Shown: in pieces, positions 1 to 8,826 of the stretch
Layout: each line of letters begins with the position of its first letter
Numbering within the stretch: position 1 is the first letter of the stretch
Source: Trileptium ribeirensis
Taxonomy: Eukaryota > Nematoda > Enoplea > Enoplida > Thoracostomopsidae
Reading direction: 5' to 3'
DNA: 64,000 bases
Assembly (NCBI GenBank): GCA_030248225.1
Contig: JASANE010000408.1
Coordinates: 29,147 to 93,146, forward strand
Position numbers and translations under genes: made by a program
Notes under the pieces: model-generated
What the model saw: the letters and a program-made list of their open reading frames with translations, nothing else
What the model was told of the DNA's origin: nothing
Database searches by the model: none

Positions 1-371
1 TCCTCAGGTGGTGCGCTAGGGCCTCTTTTGTCAGCTCTGATCCACCTAATTGCTTTTCGGGGCTTTCCGTCCGTTTTGATCAATCTCCCGCGGCATGGCA
101 GCCATCGGGGTAGGTAGTATGCGTACTTAGAAGAAACCTTGCACTTGGTCATACAGTAGGCCAAGCTAATTATGCTGACAACGATGGTAACTATGAAGTA
201 AGGCGAAAGTCCGGTATACTCTAAAGCAGGAAAGTTAACTATCTTTTGTACTTGTTCCGTGGCTATCTGGGCTACTTGTAAGTAGGTCGTCTTAGCATCA
301 TCGAGCGAACTCCAAGTTAAAGGTCTTAATTTGAGGCCGGTGAGCCGGTCAATTGTAATGTTTGGTCCAAA
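1..371 (-). pseudogene. env: env 3' part: membrane anchor and cytoplasmic tail (beyond an in-frame stop)
   Basis: The Env reading frame stops at a TAA (372-374), but the same frame stays open for the remaining 371 bases to the window edge. About 57 codons after the stop there is a strongly hydrophobic stretch at roughly 153-200, flanked by polar residues and followed by a basic, cysteine-containing tail. This is what the membrane anchor and cytoplasmic tail of a retroviral Env look like. I read it as the end of the same env gene, cut off by one nonsense codon and then by the window edge. It could instead be chance open frame, but the single anchor in the expected place makes that unlikely. 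Confidence 0.6.
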
Positions 372-1763
372 TTAAATCGTAATTTCCTCTGGCTTTAACA
401 TGCTTGTTAGTACAATCGATCCTACGACTAACTGTGTATAATTTCCGTGGGGAAACCATAAGATTCCGTTGGGTGGAACCTTAATAGCCTTACCTAGGGT
501 TATGTGCGCGAGTTGTCTACGATTAGTCAGTATAACTTCGGGTTCACTAGTCCTAATTAATACGCCTTGAATAGTAGTGTGTACGGCTGTATCGTTGGCG
601 AGTGGGCCAATAAGCGTGCGGTTGCTGCATGCGTGTTTGGTGGATTCTGGCACGAATTCACCTGCGACGATCCACTCTAAGCAGTTTGTGCTATGGTCGG
701 CTAGTAACGCGTGGGGTGCACAAAAAGCAATCCCGGGTCTGTGCTTGCATGCACCTAGATTCAGCGACTCGAAACGCGCATGTCCCAGTCTGGATGCATA
801 TTGCGGTAGCGGTAGTTTCAGCTGCGTAAGCGTGTCAGGAGCGTTCCAACCTGTATTGTAGGCCCTAAAATAAGGTCGAACATCACTACGTTTAGGCAAA
901 GGTAGCTGCAAAATAAAGCCAAAGCGAAATCCAGTTAGATCTACACTTACGGGTATCACTCGACCAAATTGGTATGCTAGACTGGGTTCTCGCATCAGGA
1001 TGGTTTTAGAAATGCGGGGATCCATGGCGAATCGTCGTCGTAGCATGACGACGTCGATAACAGCAGGGGAAAGTTCACCATTTAACATAGACTCCATAAT
1101 GGCCTGTACCGACGAACGCATGTTCGCTCGAATTATGTGGTCGATCAATTGATGGTGGACGTGTGTGACCTCTTTCTGGTCAGCACAGCGTACCTGTTCA
1201 ATCATCGAGACTACCTCCTGCATGCTGTGGTGTAGGAATGCATAAATGTCCTCATTAGCTCGGGTTAATTGCTTTATTGCTTTAGTGTTCCGAAAAGAGA
1301 CGTCATTCGTCTCGTGCATAAACTTTTCGAGAACGGTCACTTGCTGACGTACGTTATTAATATGAACGCCGTTAGCGAAGGCCATTCCTAAACCTAGAAA
1401 ACCAGAAACAGCGCCGGCAGCGGCGGCGATTAAGCTTGCAAAGCGTTTTTCTCGGCGGTTGGTAAGGTCACATAGGTGCTCGTTCTCTACGCATAAGGAA
1501 TGCACGAGCAGCGAGTAATAATTAGTGTCTAGTATGCCATCATATGCGTCGTCCAGTTCGCGTTCTAGTGCGCTCAAGGTTGTGTGCAGCTGCGGGTACT
1601 CAATACAGTTCGCTTTCCTGCAGCAGTCAGCTCGGCAGGATCCATTAACTTCGTACGGTGGACAAACATTGCTTACGTAGGGGTCCGATTTGTGTTCCCA
1701 ATCTCTCAATGACAGCTGCAGGACCACCGGCAAGTGCGTAGTCTGATCAGAGGTGATTACCAA
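372..1763 (-). pseudogene. env: Env ectodomain, class I fusion-protein-like, with furin site
   Basis: This 463-codon frame encodes a cysteine-rich N-terminal part (Cys cluster near residues 34-52), then the basic motif RREKR at about residues 102-106, a furin-type cleavage site. An Ala/Gly-rich hydrophobic stretch follows directly (starts FASLIAAAAGAVSGF), as expected for a fusion peptide. After it comes an amphipathic helix-rich region of about 80 residues with heptad-like spacing. This order (surface subunit, furin site, fusion peptide, heptad repeat) is that of class I Env/F proteins of errantivirus-like and other retroelements; I cannot assign a subfamily. The frame has no signal peptide of its own: that lies 84 bases upstream, in the same frame, before a TAG at 1767-1769. 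The frame ends at TAA 372-374, before the membrane anchor. As it stands it could not make a membrane-anchored Env, so I call it a pseudogene; the nearly intact frame suggests a young copy. Confidence 0.75.
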
Positions 1764-1766
1764 ACC

Positions 1767-4475
1767 CTACGGTTCGACAACAACACCTACTTGGCGGTTT
1801 ACAAACGCACCTAGTCGCGAGATTGCATCACTGAAAGGCGACAGCGTGGCGTGCGTAGAGCTTAACGTCGAAAGCCAAAGTAACAGTAAGATGGTACAAA
1901 CTTTCCGCATACTTGTATTCTGACCTAATCCGCTATTTAGGCCAGGTGAAGAGGGTCGGGCCATCTTTCGGGGAGGCTCCGACACATCCTCGCTGTCCAC
2001 TACTTGTTCATTAATAGTTCCACTCGGGGTTCCCTTATCAACTGGTCGGATAATCTCGACAGTTGGTTCATTCTGCTCATCAAGATCCTTTTCGGAAGCG
2101 TTTAGACAGTCGGCCATCGCTAGGGCCAGCTGTTCGTCCAAGTCTTGAGTAGAGCTGCTGATACTGCTGCGTCGGAGTGAACACGGTTCCGAGATCAGGT
2201 AGTCTACTTCTACGTGCTCACCTATTGTCATACCACACTCAATTTGGAGCATATTAACGCTAGCCGGACGTCTCAGGAGTCTCAAACGCGCGCACAAGAG
2301 CACTAGGCGGTCCCGTCTATGGGACTCGTCGGTAAACTCCATGTTGTTCATTGCGTATTGGACAAAAGTAGTTATTGGGACTCCTTCACTGCCCTGGTTC
2401 CGATAGATAAATTCCAACAGCTGAGGCGCTTCGCTCAGCATCTCGTGCAAATCGATATTGGCGGCGCGTGAGAGCCGTTGCATTCGGGGCGTCTGAATAC
2501 CAATATAGTATCGCCAGTTAGGTATTATGTACCCGTCGATGCGGATAGAAGCGCAAGCAGTGCTTAAAGTACCATGGTAGTTCCATTTTCCGTGGTGTCC
2601 GACAAAATAACAGCAAGGATCAACGCTCGATTTTTGTCGGCTATGACTCCTCCTACACTCTTGACACATTGGGTACTTGCTCAGCTCTGCCTCAAATTCC
2701 TTCTCCATGACTTGCTGGAGCGTGTGGCCATTCACGCATTGACCCAACAATTCCATGAGGACTTCCAACGAAGCAAGAGCCACTGGATCGAGGTACAATC
2801 CAGTTACACGGTGGTCGATAGGGGAGGCCATACCTAGAATACTGCTCAACATGGCAGAATCTCGTTGAAGAGCGGCGTCTTCACTACACTCGAAACGAAT
2901 GTCGAAAAGCCTACTCAGGTTGTTCAATTGTTCCATGGCTAACACAACCCTTCGATAGAAAAGAGCCTGAGGTTGTAACACCACAGACTGTCCGAAGTCA
3001 GCGTTTACCTGACCTGCTCTAAAGTTAATCGGAATAAGACATTCGGCTACAAAGGGATTCGAATTCTCAGCTACTTCGAGGCGCGGGTATTGGTAATTCG
3101 AGGTCTCGGTATGATCGGTAGAAATGGCAAACAATGTGTCTGGTCCCACAATACGGTTCCGTTCATTCGCCGTCAACGGGCGGATGTGTCCTCGTTCAAT
3201 CGGGGTGTCGTTAGTAAGATAAAGTCCGTACATGCGATGCAATTGCTCATCCAGTCGGCGTGTTCGTTCGTCGTTAGCGTCCTGTACAAAGTCAAGTAAT
3301 TGTCTTCGTCCCATACATGCCTCTGAATGTTCACTAAATATGGCTACGGATTCCTCCGAATTACCCGGGGACATACCTGGTCTCCCTTCGACGGATTCAT
3401 CCTCAGCTGTCTTAGGTTTCTCAAGCGGGCTATCCGAATTACCCGAGGGCATACAAGGCACCTCTTCGACGGATCCCAGAATACTGCTAGAAACATTAGA
3501 CAAAGCATCAGTGGACTCACCTAAATTACCCGGGCGCATACGCGGCGACCCTTCGATAGGATCCTCCCCTGCACTATTGTCCAATTGAGCCAATCTCAAC
3601 TCGCTCGCATCCAACGACTCATTCTCGTCACTGTCTTCTTCGGTGGTCTCATTCTCCTCATCCTCGCTGGTGGTATCATCAGCGTCTTCGGAGCGGATTG
3701 ACAAATGACTTGTTCGCAGGCTCAAGTCAACACCTTCGTCCGATGGTGCTCGCGGCAACCCATTGTTTCGGCGCGCTTCCCACGCCCCTTCACGGCGCCA
3801 CTCTCGTGCATCGGGGGTGGGTTCACGTCGGTACCAATCGGCGTTCGGATCTACCCAATTAGCCCAGAACTCTTCGTCGCTCAATAGTTGTTCCTCGTCG
3901 AGTTCACTCTCACTGGATTCACCATAACTGTTGTCGGAGTCGTCCAGAGCATTGGTTATTTCATACTCAGGCTCACTATCCTGCTCATCCTCAAAATCAC
4001 TATGTGCATGTGCAGTGCTTTGACTTAGATTAGACACTTTCGCTTCGCTTAAACGATTCGCTTCGCTCGCTGTGGATCCACTTCGTTCAAATAGGAGCTC
4101 AACCGACTCCTTCAATTCACTATTCTTCTGATCAACAATATCATCAACCACATCAACTGCATCACGCAAGTCATTGAAAGAACGTAGCTCAGCATGGGGA
4201 ACGTTACTGCGCGCTTCAGCAACGCTTGGCGCAACGGAAGCCTCACAATGCGATGGACGGCCTTTATTTGCCACTCCGCCATCAACATCCCCGTATCTGG
4301 GCAGACCCCGGGCAATACTTTCAGCCCCAATGATCATACCCGCTTCATCGGTGCGAACGGTCGCGAACCCGCTGCTACCTCTGCTTGGATACGGGTGACA
4401 AGGGCGGCCCCGGTCAGCATCAAGGAAGGACCCAATGACCGTGGAACCCCTTGCCAATGAGGTCGGGAAAGTCAC
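1767..4475 (-). CDS. Acidic retroelement ORF3 ending in the Env signal peptide
   Basis: A 902-codon frame, in the -1 frame relative to the preceding ORF and in the same frame as Env, from which one TAG (1767-1769) separates it. The first codon is GTG and the frame is open about 35 bases further up, so it may be reached by frameshifting or splicing. Residues ~90-400 are highly acidic, Ser/Glu/Asp-rich and probably disordered. Residues ~420-760 look globular, with a Cys/His cluster (CxxC...H...CC...HH) near residues 605-630. A UIM-like stretch (DLDEQLALAMADCL) follows near 790; the usual Ser of that motif is Cys here. The last 50 residues contain a clear signal peptide. I recognise no protease, RT or integrase motif. 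Function unknown: it might be a long Env leader or an accessory protein. Being open over 2.7 kb argues that it was recently functional. Confidence 0.55.
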   Translation of the reverse strand: MTFPTSLARGSTVIGSFLDADRGRPCHPYPSRGSSGFATVRTDEAGMIIGAESIARGLPRYGDVDGGVANKGRPSHCEASVAPSVAEARSNVPHAELRSFNDLRDAVDVVDDIVDQKNSELKESVELLFERSGSTASEANRLSEAKVSNLSQSTAHAHSDFEDEQDSEPEYEITNALDDSDNSYGESSESELDEEQLLSDEEFWANWVDPNADWYRREPTPDAREWRREGAWEARRNNGLPRAPSDEGVDLSLRTSHLSIRSEDADDTTSEDEENETTEEDSDENESLDASELRLAQLDNSAGEDPIEGSPRMRPGNLGESTDALSNVSSSILGSVEEVPCMPSGNSDSPLEKPKTAEDESVEGRPGMSPGNSEESVAIFSEHSEACMGRRQLLDFVQDANDERTRRLDEQLHRMYGLYLTNDTPIERGHIRPLTANERNRIVGPDTLFAISTDHTETSNYQYPRLEVAENSNPFVAECLIPINFRAGQVNADFGQSVVLQPQALFYRRVVLAMEQLNNLSRLFDIRFECSEDAALQRDSAMLSSILGMASPIDHRVTGLYLDPVALASLEVLMELLGQCVNGHTLQQVMEKEFEAELSKYPMCQECRRSHSRQKSSVDPCCYFVGHHGKWNYHGTLSTACASIRIDGYIIPNWRYYIGIQTPRMQRLSRAANIDLHEMLSEAPQLLEFIYRNQGSEGVPITTFVQYAMNNMEFTDESHRRDRLVLLCARLRLLRRPASVNMLQIECGMTIGEHVEVDYLISEPCSLRRSSISSSTQDLDEQLALAMADCLNASEKDLDEQNEPTVEIIRPVDKGTPSGTINEQVVDSEDVSEPPRKMARPSSPGLNSGLGQNTSMRKVCTILLLLWLSTLSSTHATLSPFSDAISRLGAFVNRQVGVVVEP
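1848..1910 (-). other. Internal signal peptide of Env, with its own ATG
   Basis: An ATG at 1910-1908 starts a run with a basic N-end (MRKVC), a hydrophobic core (ILLLLWL) and a small-residue end (SSTHA), a textbook signal peptide with a likely cleavage after THA. It lies inside the long acidic ORF and in frame with Env. The sequence just upstream ends in TCAG about 10 bases before the ATG, so a spliced env mRNA could begin translation here. That splice is inference. Confidence 0.65.
3355..3566 (-). repeat. Three ~46-bp degenerate repeats inside ORF3
   Basis: Three copies, at about 3355-3400, 3433-3478 and 3520-3566, share AATTACCCG, GCATAC and CTTCGA(C/T)(A/G)GAT. In the protein they give repeats of the type EExPxMxPGNxxES. 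Spacing is 78 and 87 bp, so they are interspersed, not perfectly tandem. They look like a short repeat expansion in a disordered acidic region. Confidence 0.7.
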
Positions 4476-5923
4476 CTCAAGTCCATCGGTGCTATAATTG
4501 CAAGTTCAAAATAGCACTCAATTACATCAACATCACTTCCATCATTATCCGCCATAAATTCACTAATACTGCAAGCGCGACCTAACTTAGACAAATCAGC
4601 AAGTTCATACGACACACAATTCTCATCATCACACAAGGGACGACCCGCGCGGCGGTCCGACCCACATACTACATCATACGACCTATAATTTAGAACGGAA
4701 CTAGGGGTAGGCGACTCTGATGAGGCCTCTACATCGTCGGACCTAACCTCCATCGTCCCTGACCTTCCATCGGTCTCCAAAAGCTCCATGGGTGTCTCAC
4801 ACGACGACCCGAATCGATCCATATCTTCTTGAGCCATATCAACGTCCTCGGCTTCCCTGCCGGAATAATCATCAACAACACCAACCACGCTCTCTATCGG
4901 ATGGCCAGCCACAGAGGAGGAAAATAATAATAACAATGGCTCAAATACATCAACATCATCATCCACTTTCCTTCCAGTCATCTCCAAAGAGCTGGGGGTT
5001 CCGGAATTCCCCCTTGAGGTGATTCCCTGGGGACTGTCGGCAATAAAATCATCACTTTCCTTATACTCACTTAACCTATAATTTTCAACATAACCGTTCT
5101 CCACTTCTTCACAAATCTCAACACCATCATTACTACCTTCCAATGCAATTAACGTTCGTTCGTCCATTCCAGGCCCACGTATGGCCGGACAGTTCGATTG
5201 ATCGATCGGTCGCTCGCCTCGCGGTTCGCTTTCTAAATCGCTCGCAGATGTATATACAAGTGGATCAAAACCTGCGCTAGGTATGTCCACACATGACAGA
5301 TACAATCCCTCTCCCAAATAACCCCCTTTTTGAAATTTTCTATTTTCGGTGCTATATAGTACAGTGCTGGTGCTATCGTCCAAGTGCTGTTCATAGTCAG
5401 TGTCCGTTAAGCTCAATGTCCTCCCTTCGAGACTGTCGATCGGCGTGAATGGACTACAACTCCGAGGAGGACGCGCGGCGTCAGCCCAAGGAGCGGTCGT
5501 AATCACATTCAAATGCCTCTCAGCAAATCCGTCTGTCATCTCAGAAAAGTCCATGTCATCGTCGTCTCGGTTCATTTCATATCCTTCATCGTCATACTGC
5601 GGTTCGTCTGCAATTGCAATAGCATTCACTCGTCCAGTCGGGGCGCTATGTCCTAATTTACCCTGGATCATGCCGAGTTCGCGGCTGAGCACATCTAGAC
5701 GATGGGTGGTGGCTGGGCTAGGGTCACGATTACCTTTGGTTTGCGAAGCACTACAGTTCAGTTGATATCTGCGGCGCTCGCCTGCACCTCCGTTCCTATT
5801 TCCTCCGTTTCCTGCATAGGGACGATTTACCTGTTGCGGTGGACCTATATTGCGCTCGAACTGCGGTCGCTCATTAGCGACTCTCTGGTATCCATTAGCC
5901 TGTCCTGGCCGATTGTTATACAT
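4472..5923 (-). CDS. Retroelement ORF2: Gag C-terminal extension plus acidic domain
   Basis: A 483-codon frame in the -1 frame relative to gag, overlapping it by 79 bases from its ATG; the frame is open for about 70 bases before that. Its first ~60 residues are rich in N, Q, R, P and G and continue smoothly the low-complexity tail of Gag (the Gag frame switches to an unrelated sequence at the same place). This suggests ORF2 is normally fused to Gag by a frameshift, or that a small indel split one gene. Residues ~110-480 are acidic and Ser-rich with no recognisable fold; no protease DSG/DTG motif is present. I saw no canonical slippery heptamer in the overlap. It ends 4 bases into ORF3 (GTGA overlap). 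Confidence 0.5.
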   Translation of the reverse strand: MYNNRPGQANGYQRVANERPQFERNIGPPQQVNRPYAGNGGNRNGGAGERRRYQLNCSASQTKGNRDPSPATTHRLDVLSRELGMIQGKLGHSAPTGRVNAIAIADEPQYDDEGYEMNRDDDDMDFSEMTDGFAERHLNVITTAPWADAARPPRSCSPFTPIDSLEGRTLSLTDTDYEQHLDDSTSTVLYSTENRKFQKGGYLGEGLYLSCVDIPSAGFDPLVYTSASDLESEPRGERPIDQSNCPAIRGPGMDERTLIALEGSNDGVEICEEVENGYVENYRLSEYKESDDFIADSPQGITSRGNSGTPSSLEMTGRKVDDDVDVFEPLLLLFSSSVAGHPIESVVGVVDDYSGREAEDVDMAQEDMDRFGSSCETPMELLETDGRSGTMEVRSDDVEASSESPTPSSVLNYRSYDVVCGSDRRAGRPLCDDENCVSYELADLSKLGRACSISEFMADNDGSDVDVIECYFELAIIAPMDLR

Positions 5924-7371
5924 AGCGGGTTGTCGGTTACCTGCGTAGTCTCCGTTTCCGCGAACATTATTAACAAAACCTGGGGTGGGCGGTTAGACTG
6001 ATATCCAGGTTGATTCAAGTTCGGGCGATTTCCTCCACTGTTCCATCCTACGTTATTTCGGTGTCCAGCTCCGGTCTCGAAACGACTAGGCGGAGGCGGT
6101 TGAGGACCTCCACGGCCCATAGGATAGTTGTTGTTTCGCGGGTACGCACCTCCGTAATTCCTCGATTGGTACTGCGTTGGCTCTCGACGCATAGCGCCAG
6201 AAACATAAACTGGTGCAGGTTCGGCATTGCGCGGCATGTTGTTAGCGGCTGGCGGATAGCGCGCGGGATGAGGACAATCGCGCATAACATGTCCTGGTTC
6301 TCCACAACGATAGCAAGTGATATGCGGTATCGGCAGACACGGTGGCGCAGCCGGTGAGCCAGGCACAAACGGCGGCGCGAGTGCGTGTAGTTGGCGCGTG
6401 TTTTCAGCCCATTTGTCAATTACGTCTAACAACCGACCAATTGTGTCTCTATTACTATTGCTTGCCTTACGGTGTTCTTCAATCATAGTCTGGAGTTGTG
6501 TGATCAAACCTTCACCTCCTTTCTCAAGAAGAGAATTTACTGTTTTGGCGCGGGGCTTACTAGTAACCGAAGCGTCTGGGTCCGGGCAGGCAGCATTTGC
6601 GTCCTCATACCGTTTAGCAACAGCTACCGTATCGCGAAACGTCTCGCACTCATGAATCTGGTTAAGGACTTGCCTGCGCACTTCGGGCCGTAAGCCTCTC
6701 TGAAAGAACATGCGTAGCATGGTGTCCCTTTGCTCATCCTCCATGTCAGGGAAGGCACGATCACACAACTTCTGCAGTTCCAATCCGTACATTGCGACTG
6801 GTTCATTTGCTCCTTGTTGCCTAGTGCAAAGTCCTGATAGTGATTTCTCAGGCCTGCGAGAGGATGAAAACAAAAAGCGTAAGTTAGCGACGAGTCCTAG
6901 AAAACTTTGGCGTTTCGCCGGTGGAAGGCCTTCGAAGGCCTCCCTTGCCGGTCCACGCAAAAGAGCAGGTACACAAATCAACTTTCGGCGATCGTCCCAA
7001 CCATTGGCGTTAGCGAGACGGTTGTACATACGAACCCAATCCTCGAAATCCTGGCCTCCAGGTTTCCCATCAAAGGTCGGCATATCCCTTAACGGTATCA
7101 TTGGAGGACCAGTGGACTGGGTGGTTAAGTGGTGTAAAATTGCATTCGTGGCACTCGCGTCCGCGCCGAGCGCTTCGGCAAATTCTCCACGACGCAAGTG
7201 TCCAGTCGGTCGGGGTGGTGGCGGCGTCAACGGTCGCTCGCCGGCAGTTGCGGCCGGTCGAGTTCGAGTCCGTACGGAGTCCTCCATTGGTCCATCAGTT
7301 GCGCCGAAAAAGTCGCTTGTCTCCAAGTCTCCGTTGTGATTAACGTTAGAGTCCATGGTCACTACAGCCAA
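5845..7371 (-). CDS. gag: Gag polyprotein (Ty3/Gypsy type) with CCHC zinc knuckle
   Basis: 508 codons from an ATG near the start of the transcribed internal region. Residues ~95-270 match the retrotransposon Gag capsid pattern: PTFDGKPGGQDFEDWV, then helices with ALLRGPAREAFEGLP, and MYGLELQKLCDRAFP...RDTMLRMFFQRGLRPEV. A zinc knuckle CYRCGEPGHVMRDC (CX2CX4HX4C) lies near residue 355, followed by an N/R/G/P-rich RNA-binding tail. It should form the particle core and package element RNA. It is the first gene after the primer-binding site and a 1.2-kb leader. The frame is intact. The C-terminal ~30 residues differ in character from the rest, and the natural tail appears to continue in the -1 frame (ORF2). 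Confidence 0.85.
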   Translation of the reverse strand: MAVVTMDSNVNHNGDLETSDFFGATDGPMEDSVRTRTRPAATAGERPLTPPPPRPTGHLRRGEFAEALGADASATNAILHHLTTQSTGPPMIPLRDMPTFDGKPGGQDFEDWVRMYNRLANANGWDDRRKLICVPALLRGPAREAFEGLPPAKRQSFLGLVANLRFLFSSSRRPEKSLSGLCTRQQGANEPVAMYGLELQKLCDRAFPDMEDEQRDTMLRMFFQRGLRPEVRRQVLNQIHECETFRDTVAVAKRYEDANAACPDPDASVTSKPRAKTVNSLLEKGGEGLITQLQTMIEEHRKASNSNRDTIGRLLDVIDKWAENTRQLHALAPPFVPGSPAAPPCLPIPHITCYRCGEPGHVMRDCPHPARYPPAANNMPRNAEPAPVYVSGAMRREPTQYQSRNYGGAYPRNNNYPMGRGGPQPPPPSRFETGAGHRNNVGWNSGGNRPNLNQPGYQSNRPPQVLLIMFAETETTQVTDNPLCITIGQDRLMDTRESLMSDRSSSAI

Positions 7372-8567
7372 TGTGTGAAAGCAACGGTATATGCGTGTAC
7401 AGAAATCAGATCAACGGCAACTACTTACGATGACAATCCTGTTAGTGGAGAGCACCCCTTGTTCAGATTTAGTAAAGACTTAGCAGGGCACGCACACAAC
7501 AACAAAAAAATATATATATAACGTAGCCAGTTATTCCGTTAAACGGTACCCAACGATCACTTAAATCGCAGTACTCCCAAATGTATCGCTATTCACAGTC
7601 GAAACCCAACGGTTAGCGCAACCTTAGCAAAATAGTTCCGTCAAATGGCATACAGCAGTAACCTGTTCAAACAAAATCGCGACGTCACGTAAGAAAAATG
7701 AAATGGTATGATTAAACTACAGCAAATACACAGAAAACAATAGTAAAACATTAGTATGGTATTTACAGTGTCCAGCGAATAATGTCCACAGATCGTTCTT
7801 CACACCAGATCGATCCACACCACTACACAGACAGCGTCAGAAGCGTCCAAGCGTCCAACAGCGGTAACGAATTGCCAAACCCGATTATACGAAAGCGATA
7901 ATAGTCAGCTAGAACGTTGCTCGATGAACGTGGTTGAGCCAAAACGACGCGGTGACGATATTAATTGTCCGCAATGATTTAATTCCAAGTAAGTCTGGTA
8001 GCAGTCGTTGACAGTCCAAATCACAGAGTTCCCGAAAACAATCTTATTGTGGCGTACGAGAGGCGAATTTCGGTTGGCGAATGCGGAAGCGGTTGTTGGT
8101 ACCAGTCCGGTCCTTGATCGTAACGAATCGTGCAGAGAAGGGCAGTTATATTAAGGCGTTCGGCACACAATTAGGATCAGATAATAGCGATAAATACGGC
8201 AATAAATCCAAGTACGTATACCAGTACTACTCAGTTATCGAATTAGGCAATTAATCAGAGCAATAACAATTAGCTGGTAAGCAATTCTGAAAAGTATACG
8301 CACAGGCCAGGCAACACATCACCACTGTGTGGAGCACAGCCAGAGCAGACAGTCAATCAGGGCGGTTGTTCCACTGTCGATACGGAAACAGGCACAAATA
8401 ACGAAACATACAAGCGGCGAACACATTATGTATATGGGCACAAAACACGATGTACATACATTTCATGACCAATCTTGGATACATGCGAACGAAAATTTTA
8501 CGGCTCGCAACGTGCGGGTTAGACAAAATTTTAACTTTCGACATGGGGGTCGAACGAAAATTGACGC
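7372..8567 (-). other. 5' leader of the env provirus
   Basis: About 1.2 kb between the primer-binding site and the gag ATG. Apart from chance short frames I see no gene. The position is where a packaging signal and a splice donor would lie, but I cannot point to a specific motif. Confidence 0.5.
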
Positions 8568-8585
8568 CTCACGGCGTGGCCCCCA
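8568..8585 (-). promoter_or_regulatory. Primer-binding site, tRNA-Pro-like
   Basis: On the minus strand, 5 bases after the LTR end (…TTATTACA), lies TGGGGGCCACGCCGTGAG. It begins with TGG, the complement of the tRNA CCA end, and TGGGGGC is the start of known tRNA-Pro primer sites such as that of murine leukaemia virus; the inner bases differ from vertebrate tRNA-Pro. Its place between a 5' LTR end and gag supports the call. The host tRNA-Pro sequence would settle it. Confidence 0.6.
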
Positions 8586-8784
8586 TACGTTGTAATAACC
8601 GGTGACGCAGCTGCATGGCGCAACTTCCTAACACCATGCCCATACGACCCCGGCTATCGTAACCTCAAGGGTGGACCGTGAACACAAAATTTTGAACCTA
8701 TTCTTGGTCAGACCCAAGAAGCTACGCAGCTTAGCAGGCCGCAGGCGCGCTTCACGGGGTGTGTTCGGACCCCGCCCGATGGGT

Positions 8785-8826
8785 TGCGCACGTGTCTAGT
8801 ATCGGGTATGATTTCTGAGGTCCCCC
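8785..8826 (+). other. tRNA-Pro 5'-half-like sequence, antisense to the LTR
   Basis: Contains GTGTCTAGTATCGGGTATGATT then GAGGTCCC in pieces that resemble the D-arm and variable-region parts of eukaryotic tRNA-Pro (GGTCTAG.GGTATGATT…GAGGTCCC), with the anticodon arm missing. Equivalents lie at 46623-46666 (+), 30186-30230 (-) and 34719-34766 (+). It is not a tRNA gene: there is no T-arm or 3' acceptor. Confidence 0.45.

Noticed and set aside
5845..5997. Programmed -1 slippery heptamer between gag and ORF2
   Set aside because: No X XXY YYZ heptamer in the gag frame was found in the overlap; frame relation alone is not enough.
577..7521. Plus-strand frames opposite env, ORF3, ORF2 and gag
   Set aside because: Shadows of the minus-strand retroelement genes.
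8785..8826. A functional tRNA-Pro gene
   Set aside because: Anticodon arm, T-arm and 3' acceptor are missing.
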